Of a stretch of 64,000 bases of DNA, positions 45,558-56,993 are shown in pieces. Origin of the DNA: Rhexocercosporidium sp. MPI-PUGE-AT-0058 (lineage: Eukaryota > Ascomycota > Leotiomycetes > Helotiales); assembly GCA_020746875.1 (NCBI GenBank), contig JAGTJL010000004.1, positions 248,001 to 312,000 on the forward strand, read 5' to 3'. Both the position numbers and the translations under genes were made by a program. Within the stretch, counting starts at the first letter, position 1; every line of letters starts with the position of its first letter. Below the pieces are notes generated by a model. The model saw only the letters and a list, made by a program, of their open reading frames with translations. It was not told where the DNA came from and did not search any database.

Positions 45558-48113
45558 CTATGACTTATGCATCTTGGCAAGTAAATTCAACGCACTACCC
45601 GCAAGGATGAAGCCGCACTGGTCCTCACTGAGCGTATGCTTAGTCTTAATCATTACCTCCTCTCCACTGCCTGCCTTCCTAACCTTAACCCTCACCTCAC
45701 CCTTTCCACCGCTCTGCAGAACATCATACAGACCTACGGTATCAACCTCATCACAAGCATCAATCTTCGCGTAATCCTCCCCATTAGCAAACGTAAGTGG
45801 GACGACTCCTTGTTTCTTCAAATTCGTCTCATGGATGCGCGCGAACGATTTAGCGAGAATGACTCGGCCGCCGAGATATCGCGGTTGCAGGGCGGCGTGT
45901 TCGCGGGCGGAGCCTTCGCCGTAATTGTCTTCTGCTACGACGAGCCATTCGATGTTTTGGTCTTTCCATTTCTGGGCTAGTTCGGGGATGCCGGATGTGC
46001 TGCCGTCAAAGTCGTAGGCGACGTTTACTTCGCCGGTGCGGGCGTTGATAGCGCCGATGAGGGTGTTGGCGCTGATGTTAGGGAGATGGCCTTTGTATTT
46101 TAACCAAGGCCCGGCGGCGGAGATGGTGTCGGTTGTGCACTTGCCAGTTACCTTGTAGAGGACTTTGAGGCCTTTGAGATCGGATTTGGGGAAGGGTGCG
46201 AAGGGTTCTAGGAGGGCGAGACGGTCGGACGTGGGGGAGACGGCGACTTTGGTTGAGGGGGAGGGGGAGCCGGATGTTGGGAGGAAAGCTGGGTTGCCAA
46301 CTTCGAAGCCGCCAGTGGGAAGTTCGGAGCCAGTTGGAGGTGAGAAGCGGAAGGGTTTGCCGGAGGGGGTTGTTAGGGTGTCAGTTAGAGGGTTGAAGGA
46401 GGTTGAGCCCGCATAGGACATTGCTGTTACGATTTCGGGGGAGGCAAGGAAGTTCATGGTTTCTGGGTTGCCGTCATTTCGTCCACGGAAATTTCGGTTG
46501 TAGGATGTGAAAATGGCATTATTATCGCCCTTTTCAACACCGTCGGTGCGACTCCACTGCCCTATACATGGCTTTAAGAATGTCAGCTCCATGAATTGTA
46601 AGGTCCTCGAAGCAAGAAGTGAGCAAAGATATTGCAAGGATTTGGGAACTTACCCCACAAGCATTAGCAAGGACAATCCCACCAGCCTCCTCAAAAGTGG
46701 CAATAGTGCTATCTCTATCAAGCGTAGCTCTGATCTGTTCACTGCCAGGAGTAATGAAGAAATCAGTAGCCGGTTTCAACCCAGCCGCAGTAGCTTGTTT
46801 AACAAGATCTTCCGCTCTGGTCATATCCTGGTACGAGCTGTTCGTGCAACTTCCAATCAGACCAGCCGAAACAGTCTCTGGCCAGTTGTTGGTCTTCACT
46901 GCCTTTGCAAAGACCGACAGGGGAGTTGACAGATCGGGTGTGTTGGGTCCGTTCACGTGTGGTTCCAATGTCGAGAGATCAATAGTGATCAGCTCGTCGT
47001 AGTGGCATCCCTCGTCTGCACGAAGCAGATTCAGATGTGAGGGCGAATCAGCGATTGCTTGAGCTTGTGCAGCGATAGAAGCTCTGTGTGTCGACTCCAG
47101 GTACGGGATATGTCTCCTGGAGAAAGGGAAGACAGAGGTCGTAGCCCCAACTTCAGCTCCCATATTACATATTGTAGCCATGCCAGTACAGCTCAACGAG
47201 TCAACTCCAGGTCCGTGATACTCGATTATGTATCCCGTTCCTCCGCGGACGGTTAGCTTGCCTGCCAGAGCGAGAATGACATCCTTGGGCGAGGCCCAGC
47301 CGTTCAATTGCCCTTCGAGTCTAACTCCTAGGATCTTTGGGGCTTTCAATTCCCATGGTGCGTCGACTAGAGCGTCAACTGCATCTGCACCGCCTACTCC
47401 GATGGCAATGGCTCCTAGTCCTCCTGCATTGGGTGTGTGACTGTCTGTACCAAGCATCATTAGACCTGGCGCAGAGTAGTTCTCCAAGACAGTTTGATGA
47501 ATGATGCCTGCTCCGGGAGGCCAGAACTCAATCCCATATTTCTTCGCCGCAGACTCCAGGAAATCGAAGACCTCTTTATTTCCCTTGATTGACTCTGGGA
47601 GATCTACATCTGCGCCTCGCTCGCCGACAATCATGTGGTCGCAGTGTATGCTCGCTGGGACAGCAGTCGAGGGGAGGTTGCAAGTCATGAACTGGAGGAG
47701 GGCCATCTGCGCAGATGCATCCTGCATTGCCACCCTGTCGGGCTTGAGCTTGAGGTTTGCATTTCCGCGGATGTTGAGGCCATTGTCTGTGTTTGAGAGG
47801 AGGGATTCGGCGGGGCTGGCTAAGTGGGAGTAGAGGATCTTTTCGGCCAGAGTGAGTTTGCGTTCTGGATTGAGGGTTTTACGGACGGTCTTTAGGCGGT
47901 TGAGGAGGAGTGGGTAGGGAGGTGTGCGGGATTCAATGTCTGGGGTGTAGGAGGAGGTTGTGTTGACTGTTGCAAGGCTTCTTGCACAGCGCTGGCGGAG
48001 TAGATTTGTTGTCGAGCTCTGTTTGAAGGTCAATTGACTGCAGAAATGAAGGATTGGAAGGAGATAAATACCCTAATAGCAGACCTGCTACTATTCAGAA
48101 GCCCGGCCCTCAT
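45558..48113 (-). CDS. ACO2: Aconitase 2 (mitochondrial aconitase/homoaconitase-type, lysine pathway)
   Basis: Three exons, 48113-48072, 48018-46654 and 46571-45558, give 806 aa. The first exon (MRAGLLNSSRSAIR) with the Arg/Ser-rich start of the second forms a typical mitochondrial presequence. Aconitase motifs are GTDSHTPNAGGLG (about 204-216), SCTNSSYQD (Cys405) and ANACGPCIGQW (Cys468, Cys471; split by the last intron); these three Cys hold the 4Fe-4S cluster. The swivel domain follows (EDNYGEGSAREHAA, SFARIHETNLKKQG). Sequence differs from the citrate-cycle aconitase and resembles Aco2, which in yeast and Aspergillus dehydrates homocitrate in the alpha-aminoadipate lysine pathway. Assignment to Aco2 rather than Aco1 is from resemblance and not an alignment. 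Confidence 0.88.
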
Positions 48114-49800
48114 CTTGAATGCGATTGTCACGGTTGGAGAAGTTGAAGAGTGCAAGAAGCAAAAACGTTGAGATTGAAATGCGATGTCGGCCTGCAGTCG
48201 TGACTTTTCAAATGGGGTCGAGTTGATTGGTTCGGGGAACTCCACAATTTCCCCAGATGGAGAGGATGTTTAAATCGACCTCACTCCCTTCGAAAGCTTC
48301 CAACGGCATATAAGGAAAACCATTTGAGCAATCAATGTCGAGGAATTTGTCTTTTTATTTCCCGCAGCTCAGCAGGATGCAATTCTGGCAGCCACGTCCA
48401 AGACCGTCTGCTGACAAGACAAAGAGAGGTAGAAACCATGCTGTACCGGCAGTAACGAACAGCAATCCATCGCTCAAGCTATCTGATTTAAACCTGATTC
48501 CTTTCTGCCTCCTCCTGTTTGCCGCTGCTGTGTACTGTATAAATTGACCAAAAGACATCTTCTTGAACAGTCTGGCGATAGATCCACAGTCCACTTACTC
48601 ACTCACTGCCAGAGCCGCAGATTAATCGATTGGTTCTGGCTGTTGATTGACAGAAGGCGGTGACCGGGAATGCCCTCAGAAATCGCCCGAACCCGTCTAG
48701 CTGCAAAGCTCGAGCCACCTCAGCTTTGCTTTGCGTACCTCTTTCAATCGCGTTGTAATTTGTTATTTTGTGCGCACCAATCCTCCCCGTAAACATCAAA
48801 AGACCTCCTATCCCCATGTGAACCAAGTGGAACCATGGCTACTGAGCTGCGCCATGACCTCGAGCCGGAGAGACAGAGCTGTGTCTTTCGAGAGGCGCAG
48901 ACAGCTTTGGGCATCCAGTACGGTGGTGGTGGTATTGTATTGTGTTCTTGTCTCTATCTTGAGCGTGTCTTTCATGTTCCTTACGTCTGCTCCAAGAGCC
49001 TGTAGCTTGCCATATCGTCTTCCAGACCAAGGAGCCAGCAGCGCAACCCCATGGAGCTTTATCCTGTGGCTGTTTCTCGTTCGCCCGAGGTTCGTGTTGC
49101 TACCCGGTCGCAGGTTCTGGTTGACCTTTGTGGGATTCCGGGCATTTGGGGTGTAATGGGCGTTGAAATTGAGCGTCCAGCTGCTTCCTGAAAGTGGTCA
49201 GCTTCTTTCCTCTTTGTCTTGTTGCCCAGTACTTAGCTTTAGGGAGCCAATGCAACAATGAGCACTACAACAAAGCAAATAGTTGTGGCTAAAAGTCTCC
49301 CGATATTTTCGAATATTTGAAGCCCAAGATATCAAATCGCGCAGTAGTTGTCTCAAGATTTGGACAGGGGATTTCTGCTGAGAAAGTCTCTCGCGGATCT
49401 ATTGAGGGGCACCGCAAGCATATCCTTCCTCCCACCTTTCTTGACCTTTGATTTGCATAGTGGGAGTCCGCAAGCTCTTTGCAGATTGGAGATTGCTTGT
49501 ATCGACCCAAGGTCTTTAGCTTGACATGAATATGCTCTGCGGGATTTCAATGCCGAAGCTACAATGTTCTTCTAGGCACATTCCAGATGTTGTATAACAA
49601 TTGGATAGATTCTGCTTCAACAATGCCGTTAGCTGGTTATTGGTTATTAGTACAGTACGTACTCAATCGATACTACATGACTTATTCGAGATACATACCT
49701 CTCAAGGCTCCCAATTAGGCAGAGGAGAGGGATTGATGTTTCCATTCACCATCTTGATATCGAGAGGGCCCTCTAGATCTTCATGCCCCGAAATTACATA
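48114..49800. other. Intergenic, no supported gene
   Basis: Upstream of the aconitase gene. It holds a C/T-rich start and open frames of up to about 140 codons (e.g. 48731-49156, +) without recognisable domains; a hydrophobic stretch there is probably chance. I see nothing firm. Confidence 0.4.
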
Positions 49801-50683
49801 ATGACTCCTTATGGAGCGAGTCGTCGAAGTGCTCAGCGTGGTCACTCTTCGGCAATTCGGTTTTTCTGAATCGAGCTCCCAATCGAGCGTGGCCTTTCAG
49901 CTTCGGCCGCACTCCAACCCCCAGCGCTCCTGCTTCGCTCTACAAAATCCTCCCCTCGCGACCGTGCACCTTTCTTCAACACCAAAACAACAACATCTCC
50001 AAAACTCTCTCCTCTCTTCTCCCTTCCACCTTGGTCAATTAATCACTTCACTCCCCCTTCACTCCTTCTTCGTTGCTACTTCAGCGACGCATTCAACACT
50101 CGTTATTGATCGTCAATCGATCTCCTACTCCCTGCTTACCCAGCTACGACAAGTGGCTCCGGGCGCCTGTGTTTGGCTCCTGTGAACCTGGAAACTCCAA
50201 CGTGGTACGTATTGATCGTCTAAGTCATCTCTCTATAAAGGCCAAAGTCCTCGCGCCCCTTCCTTGACGCGTTTACCTTGGGGCTCCCTTGTGCACAGAG
50301 CAGGTTGGGAGAAACCCTCCTACCGTCTATTGGGAATTGAAATTGCAATGCAACTTCTCTTCTCTCGCTCCGACCGCATGGGAACAGTCTCATACAAGGC
50401 CACCAGCCCACTGCCATCATCGAGCTTTGCATCTCAATCCTCTCCCCCTCTTTCCAAATCACCCCGAAGTCGTTGAGACCGACGAGCACCTTATCTACCT
50501 TATCTCAGTGACCTTCCCTCCTGCCGATTCTAATCCTTTACCCCTACACAACCAGCCTCAAGTTTCTCAAACCTCAACAATATCCTCATGCTGACTTAGG
50601 AGGACACAGATTCGAAACACACAGAAAGTCTAGAGCTGATCCAAAGATCCGTCAACGCAGCTTTGGTTGCACCTACGTCAATC
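49801..50683 (+). promoter_or_regulatory. Long C/T-rich leader of the 1395-aa protein gene
   Basis: About 0.8 kb of C/T/A-rich sequence before ATG 50684. It includes several short upstream reading frames (e.g. 49811 and 50073 start sites) that could dampen translation of the main frame. The leader may also contain introns, which I did not resolve. Confidence 0.5.
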
Positions 50684-53600
50684 ATGGACGGCAATCCCGG
50701 CGTGCCTCCCGGCACTGTACCACCTGAGAAGGAGTACACTGAAATACAAATGGCTCAGCTCCATGCGGCAATGATGGAGGAGCTTGGTATCGGCCGAACG
50801 GAAAATCTGCCTCTCGCTGATAAAGGTGCCCCTGTTGAAGCCTTGAGACCACTCAAGCAACCTAAGAAGCATCTCAACTCAGCTACCGCTGCTTGGCATA
50901 GTAAGTTCGCGCCTCATCCAAGCGTCAACCATGCCCTCTACCGTGACCCATCTACTTACTCTTTGTAGCACTCCATCTTGAAGAAGGCGCCGACCCAAAG
51001 GATGACCTTGATAATATCGCCGATGGACAATTGTATCGTCTGAGAAGAGGTGCTTCGTCATCTGGATCACGAGGCAATACTACCCCTAGAGGTGGTCATT
51101 TCTCCAGCGGGAATCGTGGTGGCGCCAGAGGAAACCGGAGTGGATATGGTGGAAACAGATTCATGGGACCCGGCCGTCAAGATGATAGGTAATTGAATCG
51201 TCCCTTATCATGGGGTTGATCACTAACGTCCTCGTCTGCAGATCTCAAGTTTCCTCTTTCACTCCTAAGAGCTTCCTCAACGATGCTAGACAAAGCGCTA
51301 GAGGTAGCACACACATGGACTTGGTCGAGGCTCGTCTTCGTGGCCCAGCACCATCTTCTAACTTACCTCCACAACGCCAATCAGGTCACGCTCCTAGCTC
51401 TCCACCTCGACTCAATCGTCAATCCAAGGCAAATGCAAATGCTCGACCTTCAATTCCCTCAAGTCCACAGATGGTTCAATCTTCCTTTAAGCTTGACGAC
51501 GGCGATGGCTTTCTCAAATGGGCTGGCATTGGAAATTCGGCTACCACACAGCCTCTAGCCATACCTAAGTCAGTCGCTAGCCAAGTCTCACAATCACCTC
51601 AGCCAACTCCTGCTGAAGGTCTTCCTCGCTCGTCCGCAACTGTGCCATCGACTCCCAACGTCGCCAGTCCAGCTCAGGTTGGCCCTCCCACATCTGCTCT
51701 TGGCAGTCAAGGTCTTTCGGGTTCGAAATGGGGTCAATCTCCTCAACAACCTCTTGTAGCACAGAATGTTCCTGCTCTACAGCAACCTTCGTCGATCATC
51801 GCTAGACCTTTTTCTTTCACCGACCGCATTGTAATTCGTCAAAATAACGTCAAGATTACGAAGAATAATGCCACAGTGGAGAAGGAAGGTATAGCTGCTA
51901 TGACAAAGAAGAGCATGGCAGACGAACTCCATACTCTCGCCCTGATTGATTCTCTTACTGGAACATTTTTGGTAGATGAAACTGTAACTCACGATGCGGT
52001 CTTTGACTTGCACGGTTCTACGGTGACTTACCGAGCTGTTCAACAAACTTCTCAGAAGCCTCCCACCTGGAAGATCACATTTCCGTTGCCGCTGTACGCA
52101 AACAGCTTTACGAGATTTGTCATTCTGGATCGTAGTGCTGCTGGTCATGTTGCACGTGTCGTTTCCGACATGGACCATCCTCCTTCGGATCATTCTGCCA
52201 GTCTTGAAACTTCATCAGATAGTGCCCCAGAGGCTATTGGTACTTCGAAGACCCAACACCAGAAGACCGAACATGGATATGGATTTGTCCCAGAGACATA
52301 CACCGGCTCTCAATTTCAGTATCATGCTGGATACGAACTTGGAAATGGCACATCGACTGGTGCATTTGCTCAACAATCTACGGCCGACAATGTCGAAACT
52401 CTGATCACCCTCGGTGATGACGAAGAGGCTTATATACCACCGTCTACCATCCATTCAGATGTCTTTGATCTCCTAGAAGCCGTCAGTGATTCCAATACCA
52501 TTGAAAACCTTTTCAATGCCCTTGGTGGCGATGCTCAATTCTTTGATCACATAAGCCAAGGTGTGGTTGCGGCTGGAGGCAAGCCAATCAAAGAAGTTTC
52601 CACGGACGAATTGATCTCAGATCCAGTCTACCTTTTAACACTTCAGAATGCTGTTGGTCTTTTCCTTTCAAACTCTGAGACATTTACCATGCTTCCAGAG
52701 GATTACGCGGTTGCTCTTGTCCAATACCAAAGTCAAAAGATCATGGAATTTGCTGTCCCAAGACGTGATCTGGCTCTGTATGCAAGTACTACTCTTGTTG
52801 AGGAGAGTACTGTAGGCTCTGAATTGGTCGAGGAGAACGCGGCCACGGCCCCGATCACCACAAATCTTGAGCACAAGGACGATACTGAACTTCAGGCTTC
52901 CTCCCAACATGCTGAAGATTCGGCGGAAGACAATAACCTTGAACAATTGGTGGCTGCGGAGGACACTCGGATCAAGTATTCGTCTGTTTCTTTGCTCGGT
53001 CTTCGCGACCATGCAGTGGTTGTAGAGATCAACGAGCAACCTGTTCGGGAACGTCGACCCACAACGGCTGTTGCTCCCCGAATCAATGTTGCACCCTTTA
53101 GAGCTGCTCCACCCGTCACCTCTGCTGATGGATGGCAAGCTTTCAGTGCTGCGGAATCGAAGTCGGCTGCTACTCTCACCATGACTCCCATGATTTCCAC
53201 ATCCGCTTCACCAGCCGCAGTACGAGATGCTCCCCTATCAACTTCTTGGGCTCCAGCAACCTCGACTATTCTATTCCCCGAGACCTCTCTAGTTGCGCCA
53301 GCTGAATCGGCTGTGAACCAATGGCAGTCGTTTGCTGCTAGTGAGCAATTGAAGACGGCTTCCGAAGTCCCAGAGTCATCACCTCATGCGCTAGAGGAAG
53401 TGCCCAGAGTTGCATTACCCGCTGTGCCCATGAATGTATGGCAAACTTATGCTGCTGCAAAGGCTTCAAACGATTCTGCTAAGGATCAAGACACTACTAC
53501 TGTTGTGCCTGATTCTGCTGGTGAGGTTCCACAGCCTGTTGAAGAGGTGAAGTCGGCTTTCAAGTCTTCTATCTCCACTGCAAGTGTTGCTTCGACTACA

Positions 53601-54992
53601 CCAAGCACAGTGGTAAGCCCACAAAAGGGTCAAGAGACAGACGATGCTCTCTGGGCTGCTCTTCTTGGCTCTGTTGGTTCTTCCAAGCCTTTCATCAAGT
53701 CAGAGCCACAGGACACTAAAGGTATATTACGACACCATCCCTCTAAGTCTGATATCAATGAAAGACTTGCTGAGTCATTTTCAGGACTTAATATCCGTAC
53801 AAGCGTTGCTGTACCAGGAGTTGGACCGATGACTCCAGTTATCGAACAATCGAAGGCTGCTCCACCAACTCAAGTCAAGGTCCAATCGACTCCAGAGTCG
53901 AGTTTCATGCCTCATGCTCAAGTGCATCTTCAGAGCTCTGCACCTGCAGCAACCCCTACTCCTGCTAGCCAGGCTATGAGAGACAAGATTGCGGCAGCAT
54001 TGACGATGAAGCTTCCTTTTAGTGCTTCATCCGCCCAGTCTCCTGCTGACAGCTTGGCTCGACAACCAGCTGCTGGCGGTCCATTGGAAAACCCTGAGTC
54101 TCAGTTGAAGGCAGATACCCAGGTCAAACTGGAAAAGATGGCCTCTCCACCAACGGTTCTTGCAAAGTCTGAGCCTGATACGAAGTCTTCTTTGACTAGC
54201 GATAAGTCTCATCTATCTACAATGATGGCATCAGAGACCCTTCAAGGTGCATCTACTCCACAGACGGTGCCAGCCAAAGCTCCAGTAGTCAAGACTCCGG
54301 AAGTGAAATTGGGTGGACCTCTCCCAGCTGTTGTTCAGCCAGCCAAGCTAACTCGTGCCTTGGACGAGGGCTTCAACAAGGTACTCAAAGGTGCTCCTGG
54401 ACTGTCTGCTTCGAAGTGGGCAGATGAATCAACCACTCCTCAATTCACCAAATACCCAAGAATCCCCCCATCTACTTTCCAGCCAACCCCTCCAGGTGGT
54501 GGTATGTACTATCCGCAAGGACCGCATGCAAACCAATTCCCGACTCCAGGATTTGCTCCGGTACTGGCAACAGTTCTCGTCAAGAATGCTGACGGAACAT
54601 ATCGTGAAGAAACTGGCATGGTGAAGGCCGGTTCTGTCCCAATTGTTGCTCATGCTCCAATCCCTCGAATGGGCCACCAACCTTATGTAGAGAATGTTCG
54701 CCCTTCAAGTGGACACATGAACTACCCGACTTACCCCACCAACTCTACGTTCCCGGTCAGACCCACAGCATATCAACAAAGTTCTTCGTTTGAATTTGTT
54801 GATTCGGAGACCAAGATCAACCCTGTTGCGCTGACGTTCAAGCCATCTCCACAACGTCCACAGACATCTGCTTCAGGAGATCAGAGAACAGCCCTGTCAC
54901 CAAGCCGAGGAAATCTCCAAGCTCAGCTTCAGTCGAGATTGAACAACAGCATGACTGGTCCTCGTATCGCCTACCAAGGTCCACAATTGTGA
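50684..54992 (+). CDS. Large disordered protein with RGG-like region and three Trp motifs
   Basis: Three exons, 50684-50900, 50969-51188 and 51242-54992, give 1395 aa. A conserved-looking N-terminus (EYTEIQMAQLHAAMMEELGIGRTENLPL) is followed by an RGG/Gly-rich patch (about 99-145; TTPRGGHFSSGNRGGARGNRSGYGG), as in RNA-binding proteins. A helical/beta block follows (about 340-440; RPFSFTDRIVIRQNNVKITKNNATVE, FVILDRSA). Most of the rest is Ser/Thr/Pro/Ala-rich and disordered. Three related motifs, WQAFSAAES, WQSFAASEQ and WQTYAAAKAS, occur near 53131, 53320 and 53437. The C-terminus has GMYYPQGPHANQF and an ATVLVKNADGTYREETG element. I recognise no named family; an RNA-granule or translation-linked role is suggested only by composition. 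Confidence 0.8.
53125..53480 (+). repeat. Three spaced Trp-Gln motifs in coding sequence
   Basis: Three copies of a motif W-Q-[AST]-[FY]-[SA]-A-[AS] followed by an acidic or Lys/Gln residue lie 36-63 codons apart within the large disordered protein. The spacers differ in sequence, so selection for the motif is more likely than a recent duplication. Confidence 0.6.
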
Positions 54993-55637
54993 GATTTTCT
55001 CACAATTGGTGGGTGTATGGTTGGTCATGCTTTATGATTAATCAATGTTGGGATGGCGTTGACTGGTTGGACTATGGCTTGGAAGGTGTATGAAAGCACT
55101 ACGATAACGATTTGATGATACAGGCACGAATAATCATGAGGGCCAAAAAAGCGAATCTGATGTGGAGGAATAGATCTGACTAATACTGGGCGGGGGTCCG
55201 CAGACAGTCAAAAGTCAGAAATTCTCTGATGTCATTACCAAAAAAAAAAAAAACTGCAAAGTAAGCAAAGTTGACTACAGCCTAAACTTAGACTAGACAA
55301 TAAAAAGCTTCTTGCAAACATCTTGTGCCTCTGTTCGAAATTGAACGATGAAGAAATAAATATCCCGTGTTTACAAAGTGACATGTGAAAAGGGGGCAGC
55401 TCCTTGCCAAGATATTCCCAAGCGAGAGCCCGTTGACAGGGGCAGCTCCCTGATTGGATCAAGCAAGACCCCTGAAAGCTGGAGTGAGCTAAGAAACTCC
55501 ACCACATCGCATCGTACGAATCCAGGTATGACTTTGAACTTGACGTGATATGACTTTCTTTCGTTGACACCACCTCAAACCTCCTCATTGACCGCATCCA
55601 TTCCTTAACAGCAGGCACACCAATTCCTCCTCTCACG
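54993..55637. promoter_or_regulatory. Intergenic, promoter of the desaturase gene
   Basis: 0.65 kb with a 12-A run near 55240 and a C-rich leader just before ATG 55638. No gene is seen. Confidence 0.45.
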
Positions 55638-56993
55638 ATGCCTGCTTCTACCTCAACCATCACGACCTCACGGTCATCGAAAGAACATCAGACCGCCCGT
55701 CTGCGCTCTGAGAATGATACAGAACAATCCCCTCCAATCGAAGTAAAAGAACATGATTTCTTCTGGACATATACCGAGGAACCGCACCGGACGAGGAGAA
55801 TGGCAATTATCAAGGCGCATCCAGAGGTACATATCCCTTACCCTGCCAATTGACGCCTCCACCTCCTCTCCCACCAAACCAAATCAAAAACTAACGTCGC
55901 CCCCTCCAGGTAACCAAACTCTGTGGCCCCGAGCCCCTCACGAAATACCTCGTCCTGCTCGTCGTATCGATCCAAGTACTCTGCGCCTACCTCCTCCAGG
56001 ACACGCCGTTCTTCAACTGGAAGTTCTGGGCTACGGCGTATATTGTCGGCGCTACTGCCAACCAGAACCTGTTCCTGGCTATCCATGAGATTTCGCATAA
56101 TTTGGCTTTTAGGACGCCTTGGTTGAATAGAGCGTTGGCTATTGTGGCGAATCTGCCGATTGGGGTGCCGTATAGTGCTAGTTTTAGGGTGGGTTGTGCT
56201 TCCTTTTCGATTCAATGTGTGGTGGGAGACTAGGTTTTGGATAATTCAAATGGGGGGAGGGAAGATGGATTATGGGCTGGCAGATACTGGATTTCATCTT
56301 AGAATTGAGGACTATGCTAACAGATCTCAACAGCCATACCACCTCACGCACCACAAATCTCTCGGCGTCGACGGCCTCGACACCGACCTCCCAACAGCAT
56401 TCGAAGCAGTCTTCCTCGATTCCCTCCTAGGCAAAGCCTTCTTCTGCACCTTTCAAATCCTCTTCTACGCCATACGGCCAATCTTCATTTACGCCGTCCC
56501 CTTCACCTCCATCCACTTCATCAACATCTTCATCCAAGTCCTCTTCGACACTATCCTCGTCAAGACTTGCTCCGCAAACTCCGTCTACTACCTCATCCTC
56601 TCGTCTTTTCTCGCCGGCTCCCTCCACCCCTGCGCAGGCCACTTCATAGCCGAGCATTACATCTTCGAGAAACAGCCTACCGGCGCCAAAGATCCTCTGA
56701 CGAACACCCCTGTACCCGAGACGTTCTCGTACTACGGTGCGTTGAATCTGTTGACGTATAACGTGGGTCTACATAACGAGCATCATGATTTCCCGGCCGT
56801 GCCGTGGAGTAGACTACCGCTGCTGCATGAGATCGCGAAGGAATTCTACGCGGATCTGCCGCGGCATGAGAGTTGGGTGGGGGTTATCTGGCAGTTTGTT
56901 TGGGATAAGGAGGTTGGTATGACGTGTAGGGTTAAGAGGAAGGAGGGAGGACGGAAGGTTGGGAGGTGGACTGCTGAGGAGATACAGGCTTAA
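55638..56993 (+). CDS. DES1: Sphingolipid delta-4 desaturase (dihydroceramide desaturase)
   Basis: Three exons, 55638-55826, 55910-56188 and 56334-56993, give 375 aa. Three histidine boxes that bind the di-iron centre are present: HEISH (122-126), HLTHH (159-163) and HNEHH (303-307). Four or so hydrophobic segments fit an ER membrane protein. The N-terminal motif DFFWTYTEEPHRTRR is characteristic of the DES1 family, where lipid desaturase domain genes carry it. The enzyme inserts the 4,5-trans double bond into dihydroceramide, a step in glucosylceramide synthesis in filamentous fungi. The intron with branch site GCTAAC before exon 3 splits the second histidine region from the first. It is intact. 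Confidence 0.94.

Noticed and set aside
48731..49156. 141-codon + strand frame with a hydrophobic stretch
   Set aside because: No domain, no leader-like start, and an overlap with another antisense frame; chance is more likely.
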